This document shows positions 43,942 to 52,306 of a DNA stretch of 64,000 bases, in pieces; position 1 is the first letter of the stretch; each line of letters starts with the position of its first letter. Both the position numbers and the translations under genes were made by a program. Origin of the DNA: Rhodococcus zopfii NBRC 100606 = JCM 9919 (GTDB lineage Bacteria; Actinomycetota; Actinomycetes; Mycobacteriales; Mycobacteriaceae); the NCBI RefSeq assembly GCF_001895025.1, contig NZ_BCXI01000038.1:1-64000 (forward strand). Reading direction: 5' to 3'. A model generated the notes under the pieces. The model saw only the letters and a list, made by a program, of their open reading frames with translations. It had not been told where the DNA came from and made no database searches.

Positions 43942-44319
43942 GTGACCCTCGCACTGATCATCCCCATCGCCACTCTCATCGCCGCCGCCGGCATCGGTGC
44001 CCGCAAATGGATCTACGTCCCGCTCGTGATCCTCGCCTTCCCCGCACCGGCGGTCGCCACGGTCATCGCCTCGATCTCACTGGCCTGGCTCGCCCGTCGC
44101 TACGCCGTCGCGGAACGCCCCGCCACCGCGATCGTCCTGGCCGTGACCGCGCTCATCGGCTGGTTCATCGGCACAGGACCGAGCCTGCAGGGCTACGGCG
44201 CGTTCTCCCTGATCCTGATCGTGCCAGGCCTCGCCCTGACCGCGGCCTCCCTCATCCGAGTCATCGCCACCGGAACGCGACCCACAGGGTTTCAGTGGCC
44301 CTCCCACGGCCGTGCCTGA
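43942..44319 (+). CDS. Four-helix membrane protein
   Basis: The GTG at 43942 after an AGGAG site gives 125 residues with four hydrophobic helices: LALIIPIATLIAAAGIGA, WIYVPLVILAFPAPAVATVIASISLAWLA, ATAIVLAVTALIGWFIG and FSLILIVPGLALTAASLIRVI. There is no soluble domain and no family that I recognise. It could be a small ion or holin-like protein. It precedes the 108-residue gene by 67 bp. Confidence 0.6.
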   Translation: MTLALIIPIATLIAAAGIGARKWIYVPLVILAFPAPAVATVIASISLAWLARRYAVAERPATAIVLAVTALIGWFIGTGPSLQGYGAFSLILIVPGLALTAASLIRVIATGTRPTGFQWPSHGRA

Positions 44320-44386
44320 CACTCCACAGTCATCCCGAAAAGCAACCCGACGCCCACCGCAATCCCCACGAACCGGAGGAACCGAA

Positions 44387-44713
44387 ATGCCCGAGGCACC
44401 TGTGAAAGCCCTGCCCGTCCTGCGCGCCGCAACCACGACTGCCGACCTCATCGAAGCAGCAGCCCTACGAGATCGCACGCCGAACACCTACGAGATCACC
44501 GAATCGACCGAAGCGAACGCGGTGCGCGGACTCAACGCGGCACGGCTGCTCGCCGAGTACATGCGATCCGTCGGCGACGACGAACTGCAGACCGGCCTCA
44601 CCGACCTGCTCGGCGATCTACACCACCTCTCGGACGCGATCGGAACGGACTGGGATGCAGCCGTCGACGCCGCCGCCACGCACCACCAGGCGGAAGTGGC
44701 GGGCGAGGACTAG
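44387..44713 (+). CDS. Hypothetical protein
   Basis: The 108-residue acidic helical protein starts at ATG 44387 after a clean GGAGG. It reads LRAATTTADLIEAAALRDRTPNTYEITESTEANAVRGLNAARLLAEYMRSVGDDELQTGLTDLLGDLHHLSDAI. Composition and ribosome site support it; the family is not recognised. The stretch 44714-44911 after it is without a gene. Confidence 0.6.
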   Translation: MPEAPVKALPVLRAATTTADLIEAAALRDRTPNTYEITESTEANAVRGLNAARLLAEYMRSVGDDELQTGLTDLLGDLHHLSDAIGTDWDAAVDAAATHHQAEVAGED

Positions 44714-44911
44714 TCCATCGAGCCCCGGGCGCGCACGGCTGGAGTCACCGCCAGCTTCCGCGCCCGCCCTGCATCGAACATCAACCGGCGGATGCGACGG
44801 TGCGCGAGCGCTCACAGATGCACGGGCTGTCCACCTTGTGGTTCGGCGACGGTGTCCGCGCAGTCGCCGGGACTATCCGGATAACGGTGGATCCGGTTCT
44901 GGCACACAGGT

Positions 44912-45078
44912 TTAGTTCTCACTTGGTGTGATTCGGCCTTCGAACGTGATAGCGAAGGCGTTGAGGGCCGGCTTCCACATCGCTGCCCATCGTGCTCTTC
45001 CCTTCCCGGTCGGGTCCAGTGCCCGGGTCGCCAGATACAGGCACTTGATCGCGGCTTGCTCGTTGGTTCTGTGGAATC
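44912..45078 (-). pseudogene. IS256-family transposase, C-terminal fragment
   Basis: The minus strand reads RTNEQAAIKCLYLATRALDPTGKGRARWAAMWKPALNAFAITFEGRIT and then PSEN and a stop. This is the usual C-terminus of IS256-family transposases (LYLxTRxLDPTGKG..RW...WK.ALNAFAI.F.GR). Only about 55 residues remain. It abuts the downstream end of the recombinase gene at 45086. Confidence 0.75.
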
Positions 45079-45085
45079 ACGATTG

Positions 45086-46171
45086 TCAAGTTCGTGCTGG
45101 TCGGCCATGGTTGACAGCGACGATCGGCAACGGGGTGGCGGTCAGTTGGCGTGGTGTTGTTCCGGCCGGGGTCGGAACGTCGGCGAGGCGTTGCAGTAGC
45201 TGCTCGAGGGCGGCTTGGTCGTCTTCGACGGCCGCTTGTTCATCGTCGGTGAGCGGGATGCTGACGAGCATGCGCTGAAGGTTCGATTTCGCTTGTAGAA
45301 GTTGGCTTTTGCTGGACTCTTTGGGTATGTAGAAGTCGCAGCGGGCGCAGGCCACGCGGTGCGGGCATTGCTCGAAGAAGGTGTAGCTGCAGAATCCGTG
45401 GCCGAGGTCGTAGTGCTGCCAAGGCTCACCAGCGGCGGCAGCGCCGGAGGTCGCCGCGTCGCGGTCGACGAGGACTTCGATGGTGCGGACGTTGCGGGCG
45501 AAGTAGCCGGCGTCGTTGTATGCCTTGGCCAGGGTATTCGGGGTAATTCTGGCGTAGTGCTGGGTCGATTCCGGGCTGCGGTGCCCGAGCCAGGCCTGCA
45601 GCTCGAACAGCGTCATCGGTTCCTTGGCGTTGTAGAGCTGTGTCGCGATGGTGGAGCGAGCGCGGTGGCTGGTGATCGGCCCGCGAACGTCGGCGGCTGG
45701 AATGTCGGCCTTGCGGCAGAGCGCGGGGATGATCGTGTCGTTGATGTAGTTCTTGCTGATCCGCCCGGCCCGGACTGCGAACAGGAAGTGCACCTTCTCA
45801 CCGGTTTTCCGGTCCAGCATCGGTGGTTGCGCGGGGTGCAGGGGCTGCCATGCTTCGATCGCCCGGCCCAACAGCGGGTCGACGGGCTTGGTGAACGCGG
45901 TGCCGGTCTTGTGGGTAGGGATATCGAGCAGACAGACCGATGAGTCGGTCTGCTGTGGGTCGTCGCCGACGGCGGGCTGATCGTGTTGCCAGCGGATGCA
46001 GCCGACCCGAAGCCGGGCGATTTCGTCGCTGCGCTGGCCGGCGAACAGCCAGGTCAGCGTGACGGCGCGGACCATGTCGACCGGGTGGGCCCCGGGTCCT
46101 GCGGGCAGGTCGCCGGGATCGAGGTTGAGGCCGGCCCAGAGAAGTTTGGCCCAGAGGTCATCGGCGATCAC
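45086..46171 (-). pseudogene. Tyrosine recombinase, N-terminally truncated
   Basis: The 361-codon frame holds a full catalytic domain of a site-specific recombinase of the Tn554-TnpA type: Arg in WLFAGQRSDEIARLR, His-x-x-Arg in GPITSHRARSTIATQLYN, and the LGHRSPESTQHYARI block with the conserved His and the nucleophilic Tyr. A Cys-rich tail follows (GFCSYTFFEQCPHRVACARCDFYIPKES), which I associate with this transposon-recombinase group. The N-terminal core-binding half is missing: the sequence is cut near 46171, where another recombinase fragment begins in the opposite direction. The catalytic core is intact, but lacking its arm it is probably inactive. Confidence 0.8.
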
Positions 46172-46189
46172 TCGGGGGTCGGGTCAGCG

Positions 46190-46604
46190 CGTGGACAACC
46201 TCGCCGTCTACCTGTCGCTCGGCAGCGAGCCCGCCCGACTGCCCGCACCGCTCGACCAGCTCGCGCTCGACCTGGTCGTCAACCGGTATCGCGGCCGCGC
46301 TGCCCTGGCCCGTGTCACCGATCACGACTGGCTTTTTCCCGGTGTCCGCGCAGGGACCCCAATGACCAGTGGCCACCTCAACGCACGCCTCAAAAGCCTC
46401 GGTGTCCCCGCGCGAGCCGCACGGCAGACGACACTGATGGACCTTGCCGGTCAATTGCCCGCGGCCGTTCTCTCCGCGCTTCTCGGGATCGACGTCACGA
46501 CAGCCCAGGGCTGGGCAATCGAGGCCGGCCATCGCAGCGCCTACGGCGCCCTCGTCGCCACCCGACGCGTTTCCGAGCGCCCCGCAGCCGACGAGATGTC
46601 CTGA
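46190..46604 (+). pseudogene. Recombinase-like gene, C-terminal fragment
   Basis: From the junction the plus strand reads RVDNLAVYLSLGSEPARLPAPLDQLALDLVVNRYRGRAALARVTDHDWLFPGVRAGTPMTSGHLNARLKSLGVPARAARQTTLMDLAGQLPAAVLSALLGIDVTTAQGWAIEAG. This is the C-terminal part of a degenerate tyrosine-recombinase-like protein of actinobacteria (WLFPG.R.G.P......RL..LG......R..AL..LA..LPA..L...LGI). The 5' part is missing. It faces away from the truncated recombinase at 45086-46171, so a recombination event joined two unrelated 5'-deleted genes. Confidence 0.65.
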
Positions 46605-46680
46605 CACGAAGGCGCCCTGTTCGCTGCCGCCGGATCATCCTCGGATTCACGACAGCAGATCGGACGGAGGCTGCGACCGT

Positions 46681-47721
46681 CTACCGGACCATCCGTCTGA
46701 CCAGGTACCGGGCGTCGCGGCCGACGCCGCGCAGTGATGCGGAGGAGAGGCTGCGTTGCCATTCGAGGCCGACGTAGCCGAGACCCTGATGGGTGGTGGA
46801 CACGCCCTTTCGGTGGTGAGGGAGCCCGGTGTCGGTGAGCGCGCCGAGGTCGGCGAGGTAGGGCAGGTGCGGGGTGTAGCCGGTGGCGAGAATGATCGTG
46901 TCCACCTCGGTGGTGGTGCCGTCCGGCCAGAGCGCGGTGCGGCCGTCGAGACCGGTGAACATCTGGCGGGCCTGGGGTTTCCCGGTAGCGAGGGCGGTGC
47001 GGTAACGGCCCGTATCGAACACCGGCGCGGTCGGAGTCCGGTGGAGCAGAGATCCGATCGGGAGAGTGTCGATACCGGTGACGGTGAACCAGAAGTGCAT
47101 GTCACGGCCGAGGGGGCGTTGGGGCACGAACTTCGGTGGTGTGCGACTGGCGAGGGTGACGCGGGCGGTGTCGGCGAGTTCCGCGGCAATCTGGACGGCG
47201 GAGTTCCCGGCGCCGACGACGATGACGTCCTCGCCGGCGTGGTCGGCGGGATTGCGGTAGGTGCTTGCGTGGATGATCGTGCCGGCGAACCTGTCCTGAC
47301 CGGGCAGGGCCGGGATGGCGGGTGATCCGAATCCGCCGGTGGCGGCAACGATCCGCGGTGCTGTGAACGTTTCCCGGGTGTCGGTGGTGGCGGTGTAGAG
47401 GTGGCCGTCGTGGGCGACGGCCGTCACACGCTGGTTGACGTGGATGTCGGCGTCGAGAATCTTGGCATAGCGGCGCAGGTAGTCGACGACCTCGTCGCGG
47501 TGCGGGTAGCGGTCTCCGTCGCCGGGGAACGGAAGTCCGGGCAGGGCACTGTATTTCGCGGGCGAGAACAAGGTGAGGCTGTCGTAGTAGTGCGGCCAGG
47601 ATCCGACGGGTTCGTGCGATGCCTCGAGCACCGCGGTGCGCAGGTGTGCGCGGCGCAGTGCGGAGGCGGCGGCGAGGCCGGATTGGCCGCCGCCGATGAC
47701 GAGGGCGTCGTAGTCGGGCAT
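46681..47721 (-). CDS. Flavin-binding monooxygenase, ArsO-like
   Basis: The 346-residue protein begins with the FAD-binding VIGGGQSGLAAASALRRA (GxGxxG) and has the NADPH-binding VIVVGAGNSAVQIAAELA near residue 165, plus LATGYTPHLPYLAD near 280. This is the layout of class B flavin monooxygenases of the ArsO/CzcO-like type, which are frequent in arsenic and metal operons. The substrate is not known from sequence. The gene ends a three-gene run on the minus strand (flavoprotein, MFS transporter, monooxygenase) that is divergent from the ArsR-GNAT gene. Confidence 0.85.
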   Translation of the reverse strand: MPDYDALVIGGGQSGLAAASALRRAHLRTAVLEASHEPVGSWPHYYDSLTLFSPAKYSALPGLPFPGDGDRYPHRDEVVDYLRRYAKILDADIHVNQRVTAVAHDGHLYTATTDTRETFTAPRIVAATGGFGSPAIPALPGQDRFAGTIIHASTYRNPADHAGEDVIVVGAGNSAVQIAAELADTARVTLASRTPPKFVPQRPLGRDMHFWFTVTGIDTLPIGSLLHRTPTAPVFDTGRYRTALATGKPQARQMFTGLDGRTALWPDGTTTEVDTIILATGYTPHLPYLADLGALTDTGLPHHRKGVSTTHQGLGYVGLEWQRSLSSASLRGVGRDARYLVRRMVR

Positions 47722-47736
47722 CGGGTTCCTTGCAGG

Positions 47737-48960
47737 TCAGGGTGTGGGTTCGGTGGTGCGCCGGGGTAGGGAGGCGGCGGCGAATCCTGCGCCGGCCAGG
47801 GCGATGGCGCCGAGAACGAGGTAGGCGCGGGTGTAGCTTCCGGTCCAGGTGGACAGTGCGGTGCCGGCCCACGGCGCGAGGGCCATGACGATGACGATCG
47901 GTGCGGACATCAGGCCGTTGAGACGGCCGTAGTGGGTGGCGCCCCAGCGGTCGGTGATGGCGGTGGCCTGGACGAGGGTGAACACACCGCGCACCAGTCC
48001 GGCGCCGATGGCGACGCCGATGAGCGCGACGACGGTGTCGGCGACACCGAGCAGGGCGGTGGTGGCGGCGGTGGCGGCGATGATGCCGACCGTGCGGCCG
48101 AGTGGCCCAGTGCGAGCGGACAGTGGCAGGTAGCCGATCCGCCCGAGGACCTGTCCGGCGCCGCCGAGGCCGAGGGTGAGCGCGGCCAGGCCGGGGGAGA
48201 ACCCCTGCTCGATGAGCAACGGGACGAGGTTGAACACGCCGGCGAACGCCGCGAACGCGGCCAGGGCTAGGGCGATCACGAGGGCGGCGAACGCGCGACT
48301 GCGGGAGGCGTCACGGTGATCGGTGGCCTGTTGTCCGGGATGCTGCGGCGGATCGGGCCAGTGACCGCGCAGACCGACGTAGTGCCCGGGAATGGTGACG
48401 GCGGCGAGGATCACGGCGAGGACGAGATAGGTTGCCCGCCAGTCGTATCGATCGACGAGCGCCGCGGTGAGCGGCGCGAACACGGTGCTGGCCAGACCGG
48501 CGGCGAGGGTGAGGATCATCAGCGCCTTGACGTGATCGGAGCCGTACCAGCGGGTCAGGGCCGCGAACGCGGGCGGGTAGAGCACCGCGCCCATCGCGGC
48601 GCCGGCCAGCACCCACCCTGCGTAGAACCACGGCAGCGTCGGGGCCCATGCCACGAGCAGCAGCGACGGCACCGCGAGGACCGAGCCGGCGGTCATCACC
48701 GTGCGGGGACCGCCGGCATCGAGGATCCGTCCGACGGGGATCCCGACCAGCGCGGCGACCAGCTGGCTGATCGAGAAGGCCGCGACGATCACAGAGGCGG
48801 ACCATCCGCTCTCACGGGAGATCGCCACCGACAGAACGGGGAAGGCGTAGTAGAGGATTCCCCAGCTGGTGATCTCGGTCAGGCACAGGGTGGCGAGCAC
48901 CCGCCGCAGACCGGCGCGATCGAGGGTGCCGATCTGCGGCGTGGTGGTCGTCTCCGTCAC
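47737..48960 (-). CDS. MFS transporter of the arsenic-type cluster
   Basis: The 407-residue protein has twelve predicted membrane helices and major-facilitator motifs: GIPVGRILDAGGPRTVM as motif A between helices 2 and 3, and a long central loop (residues 195-225, Gln/His/Asp-rich). Genes 15 and 6 bp away on the same strand encode flavoproteins, so it is probably an efflux pump for an oxidised or modified arsenical. The direction and substrate are inference. No Acr3-type or ArsB gene is present in the window. Confidence 0.8.
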   Translation of the reverse strand: MTETTTTPQIGTLDRAGLRRVLATLCLTEITSWGILYYAFPVLSVAISRESGWSASVIVAAFSISQLVAALVGIPVGRILDAGGPRTVMTAGSVLAVPSLLLVAWAPTLPWFYAGWVLAGAAMGAVLYPPAFAALTRWYGSDHVKALMILTLAAGLASTVFAPLTAALVDRYDWRATYLVLAVILAAVTIPGHYVGLRGHWPDPPQHPGQQATDHRDASRSRAFAALVIALALAAFAAFAGVFNLVPLLIEQGFSPGLAALTLGLGGAGQVLGRIGYLPLSARTGPLGRTVGIIAATAATTALLGVADTVVALIGVAIGAGLVRGVFTLVQATAITDRWGATHYGRLNGLMSAPIVIVMALAPWAGTALSTWTGSYTRAYLVLGAIALAGAGFAAASLPRRTTEPTP

Positions 48961-48966
48961 CGGTGT

Positions 48967-50313
48967 CTACCGGCCCGACGGCGAGGCGAGGGTGACCAGC
49001 TCCGGTGCCGCGGGGGCGCCGCAGCACCCACCGCCGCCCTCGGCGGTGTCGGCGTTCGGGTCGTCGAACACGCCCGCGCCGCCGCATACCCCGGTCTCGG
49101 GCAGGACCAGCTCGACCCGGTTCGCGGCCTCGTGGTCGCCGGCGAGGTGGGCTGCGATGGACCGGACCTGTTCGTAGCCGGTCATCGCGAGGAACGTCGG
49201 GGCGCGGCCGTAGCTCTTCATCCCCACGACGTACACGTTCGGTTCGGGGTGGGTCAGTTCGCGGACCCCGTGCGGGTAGACGGTGCCGCAGGAGTGCACG
49301 TTCGGGTCGATCAACGGCGCCAACTCCACCGGTGCCTGCAAGACCGGGTCGAGACCGAGGCGGATCTCCGACAGCCACGACAGGTCGGGGCGGAACCCGG
49401 TCAGCGCGACGACCTGGTCCACCGCGTCGATTCGCTGACCGGCGTCGGAGACCAGGGCGATCTGGCCGTCGCCGTCGGATTCGACCGTGGCGGTGCGGAA
49501 TCCCGTCACCACCTGCAGCAGTCCGTCGTCGACGGCCTTCTTCGCACGCAACCCGAGGGCGCCGCGGGCGGGCAACTGGTCCTCGTCGCCACCACCGAAT
49601 GCAGTCCCGACCCCGGCGCGGCGCACCGCCCAGGTGATCCGGGTGCCCGGCGCGTCCGCGGCGAGCGAGGCGAGGGCAACGATCGCGGTCAGCGCGGAGT
49701 GGCCGGCGCCGGCGATCACCGTGTGCTTGCCCGCGTACTCGGCGCGGACCTGCGGGTCGTCGAGGTCGGGGACGCGGTAGGAGATGCGGGCAGCCGCGGC
49801 GTGTTCCCCGGCCGCGGGCAGGCCTTCGCTGCCGAGCGGGTTCGGTGCGCCCCACGTTCCGGAGGCGTCGATCACCGCACTCGCGAGGATCCGGTCCTCG
49901 GTGCCGTCTGTGCGGCGAATGTGCACCGACAACGGTTCGGTGTCGCGTCCGGCGTCGACGATCCGGTCGCGACCGCGACGCGCGACGCCGACGACCTCGG
50001 TGTTCGGCTGGACCGCATCACCGAGAGCATCGGCGAGCGGGACGAGGTAGTCGCTGGCCCACTGCGATCCGGTCGGATACGCCTCGGGGTCCGGGTGGGT
50101 CCAGCCGGCGGCGGTCAGCAGCCGCTGCGCGGCCGGGTCGACCAGCTCGGACCAGCGGGAGAACAGTCGGACGTGGTTCCACTGTGCGACCGCCGCTCCG
50201 GCGGCCGGGCCGCGCTCGAACACCAGCGGGGTCAGTCCTCGTTCGCGTAGCTCGGCGGCGGCGGCCAGGCCGATCGGGCCGGCGCCCACGACAACAACGG
50301 GCAGGTCGGACAT
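48967..50313 (-). CDS. FAD-dependent oxidoreductase with Cys-rich tail
   Basis: The 448-residue protein starts at ATG 50313 after AAAGGTG. It has an N-terminal FAD motif VVVVGAGPIGLAAAAELRERG and a central NAD(P) motif HTVIAGAGHSALTAIVALA. The last 45 residues hold a Cys-rich tail (TGVCGGAG and GGGGCCGAP), likely to bind thiophilic metal. Proteins of this type travel with ArsR regulators in actinobacterial arsenic islands, but the reaction is undefined. It is the first gene of the minus-strand run, right behind an operator copy. Confidence 0.8.
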   Translation of the reverse strand: MSDLPVVVVGAGPIGLAAAAELRERGLTPLVFERGPAAGAAVAQWNHVRLFSRWSELVDPAAQRLLTAAGWTHPDPEAYPTGSQWASDYLVPLADALGDAVQPNTEVVGVARRGRDRIVDAGRDTEPLSVHIRRTDGTEDRILASAVIDASGTWGAPNPLGSEGLPAAGEHAAAARISYRVPDLDDPQVRAEYAGKHTVIAGAGHSALTAIVALASLAADAPGTRITWAVRRAGVGTAFGGGDEDQLPARGALGLRAKKAVDDGLLQVVTGFRTATVESDGDGQIALVSDAGQRIDAVDQVVALTGFRPDLSWLSEIRLGLDPVLQAPVELAPLIDPNVHSCGTVYPHGVRELTHPEPNVYVVGMKSYGRAPTFLAMTGYEQVRSIAAHLAGDHEAANRVELVLPETGVCGGAGVFDDPNADTAEGGGGCCGAPAAPELVTLASPSGR

Positions 50314-50326
50314 CTCAAACACCTTT

Positions 50327-50404
50327 CATCGACGATCATCGATCAACTCACTTCCCGACTGTATCGACGTCCATCGATGAATGCAACCATCGACGAACAT
50401 CGAT
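50327..50404. promoter_or_regulatory. Divergent promoter with duplicated ArsR-type operator
   Basis: The 17-mer CATCGACGATCATCGAT occurs at 50327-50343 and again, with one change (CATCGACGAACATCGAT), at 50388-50404; a partial copy (CATCGATGA) is at 50372. The first copy is just ahead of the flavoprotein gene and the second just ahead of the ArsR-GNAT gene. The pattern fits one regulator controlling both directions. Confidence 0.7.
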
Positions 50405-50415
50405 ATAGTGAGGTC

Positions 50416-51288
50416 ATGACTTCCCTGGACATGCCGGTCGCCGCGACCGCCCGCCCCACCGCGGCGGAGGCACTGGCGACCGAGGACGCCGCAACGTACG
50501 CCGCCTGGTTCGCGTGCCTGGCCGAACCGACCCGGGTGCGGCTGCTGCACCAGGTCGCGAGCACTCCCGCCGGGATTACCGTCGGCGAACTGGCCGATGC
50601 GCTCGGGATCGGGCAGCCGACCGTCTCCCATCACGTCCGCAAACTCGCCGACGTCGGGTTCGTGCGCGTCCACAAGGACGGCACCAGCACCGTCGTCGTG
50701 GTCAACCCGACCTGCTGCACCGGCCTGCCGCAGGCCGCCGACGTGGTCATGGGCACGCTCGCCCCACGCCCGTGCTGCCCGGATGATCTGCCCGCCGACG
50801 TCACTGTCCGCCCGATGCAGGGCGACGACTGGGACGCGGTGCGCCGCATTTACGGCGAGGGCATCGCCACCAAGGCCGCGACCTTCACCGCCGAGGTCCC
50901 CACCCGCGAGGTCCTCGACAAACAGTGGCTCCCCGGGCACCGGTGGATCGCCGAGATCGACGGCACCGTCGTCGGATGGGCTGCCCTGAGTCCGGTGTCG
51001 AGCCGGGACTGCTACCACGGGGTCGCGGAGAACTCGGTGTACGTCGCCGCCGGGATGCGGGGCCGCGGCGTCGGCAAGGCGCTGCTGCGCAGCCAGGTCA
51101 TCGCCGCCGACCAGGACGGCCTGTGGACCCTGCAGACCTCGATCTTCCCCGAGAACCGGGCAAGTATCGCCCTGCACCACTCGGCCGGATTCCGCACCGT
51201 CGGGGTTCGCGAGCGCATCGCCCAACTCGACGGCCAGTGGCGCGACACCGTCTTCCTCGAACGTCGCAGGCCCGCCAGCGAGCAATAG
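50416..51288 (+). CDS. ArsR-type regulator fused to GNAT acetyltransferase
   Basis: The 290-residue protein starts at ATG 50416, 12 bases after the second operator. Residues 25-110 are an ArsR winged helix: WFACLAEPTRVRLLHQVASTPAGITVGELADALGIGQPTVSHHVRKLADVGFVRV. A CC pair (NPTCCTG) and PRPCCPDD follow and could bind arsenite. Residues 135-285 are a GNAT domain of the ArsN type (VRPMQGDDWDAVRRIYGEGIATKAATF, VAAGMRGRGVGKALL, ENRASIALHHSAGFRTVGVRERIAQLDGQWRDTVFLER). ArsN-type enzymes acetylate amino-containing arsenicals or phosphinothricin-like compounds. Sensor and enzyme are thus in one chain. Confidence 0.9.
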   Translation: MTSLDMPVAATARPTAAEALATEDAATYAAWFACLAEPTRVRLLHQVASTPAGITVGELADALGIGQPTVSHHVRKLADVGFVRVHKDGTSTVVVVNPTCCTGLPQAADVVMGTLAPRPCCPDDLPADVTVRPMQGDDWDAVRRIYGEGIATKAATFTAEVPTREVLDKQWLPGHRWIAEIDGTVVGWAALSPVSSRDCYHGVAENSVYVAAGMRGRGVGKALLRSQVIAADQDGLWTLQTSIFPENRASIALHHSAGFRTVGVRERIAQLDGQWRDTVFLERRRPASEQ

Positions 51289-51646
51289 TCCAGTCCCGGT
51301 CGGTCGGGGTTGTCCAAGGATGGAGTGCACGATGTGCGCGATGGAGGAGGCGTGCCGTCGGCGAGCTTCTGCGCGAAGTCGGCGGGTTCGATCACGCCGC
51401 GTAGGCGGACCGCAGCCGTGGCCGACGATAGTTGTCGTCGAATATGACTGCAATGCAATATTTTTCGAGTGTCAATCTCGTTGAGCTCCGACAATTGGAG
51501 CCCCGGGATGGAGTCACCCATATCTACTACGCAGGATAGTATCTGGGTGTGATGTGCGAGCCCCGGCGATTGCCGTGCCCTTTCCGAGTGGCCCTTCTCT
51601 TCTCACCTCGAAGGCTCGATCTGCCGAGCTGTCCGGGGGTGCACGC
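51289..51646. other. Gene-poor stretch with inverted TACTA/TAGTA site
   Basis: No gene is supported here. A minus-strand frame near 51360-51420 (LRGVIEPADFAQKLADG) looks like an unrecognised gene fragment. An AT-rich patch lies near 51455-51470. TACTA-N7-TAGTA at 51525-51541 is a possible operator ahead of the DsbA-like gene. Confidence 0.35.
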
Positions 51647-52306
51647 ATGAGTCGGGGAGCGAAGATCTCGCTGGCGCTCGTGGTCGTGTTCGTGGTTGCC
51701 GCCACCGCGATCCTGCTGGTCGGCCGCCCGGACAAAGACGCCGAGGATGGCACGGCTGCGGGCACGCCGGCCGTAGCCGCCGAGGTGGTCCGCCAGGACA
51801 GCCACCGGCTCTCCTCTGCTCCGCAGGGCAGCCCCGTGTTCGTGGAGTTCCTCGATTTCGAGTGTGAGGCATGCCGCGCGGTGTACCCGGCTATCGAGGA
51901 GCTGCGCGCCGAGTACGGGGACCGGGTCAGCTTCGTGGTGCGCTACTTCCCCCTGCCCGGCCACTTCAACTCCGAGCGCGCAGCCCGCGCGGTGGAGGCG
52001 GCGGCCCAGCAAGGCCGGCTCGAGCAGATGTACCAGCGGATGTACGAAACGCAGACCGAGTGGGGCGAGCAACGCGTCCCCAAGGACGACGTCTTCCGCG
52101 GATATGCCGTCGACCTCGGACTCGACATGGCCGCGTACGACGCGGCCTACGCAGATCCCGCCACCGCAGCACGGGTCGCGTCCGACGTCGCCGACGGCGA
52201 AGCGCTCGGAGTGCAGGGCACCCCGACGTTCTTCCTCGACGGTCAGCGCTTCGAGCCTTCCACCTACCAGGACCTCATCGATGCGTTCGACGCCGCACTC
52301 GACTGA
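51647..52306 (+). CDS. DsbA-like membrane-anchored thiol oxidase
   Basis: The 219-residue protein starts at ATG 51647 and has an N-terminal membrane anchor (ISLALVVVFVVAATAILLV). The thioredoxin fold carries FVEFLDFECEACRAVYPAIEEL with a C-E-A-C active site near residue 80, and the cis-Pro motif GVQGTPTFFLDGQRF near 195. It would oxidise Cys pairs in exported proteins. The next gene, a VKOR-type protein, overlaps it by 26 bases and would regenerate its disulfide, as is usual in actinobacteria. Confidence 0.9.
   Translation: MSRGAKISLALVVVFVVAATAILLVGRPDKDAEDGTAAGTPAVAAEVVRQDSHRLSSAPQGSPVFVEFLDFECEACRAVYPAIEELRAEYGDRVSFVVRYFPLPGHFNSERAARAVEAAAQQGRLEQMYQRMYETQTEWGEQRVPKDDVFRGYAVDLGLDMAAYDAAYADPATAARVASDVADGEALGVQGTPTFFLDGQRFEPSTYQDLIDAFDAALD

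Noticed and set aside
48316-50250. A 644-codon plus-strand open frame across the MFS and flavoprotein genes
   Set aside because: It is antisense to two clear protein families on the minus strand and consists of Gly/Arg/Asp-rich shadow sequence.
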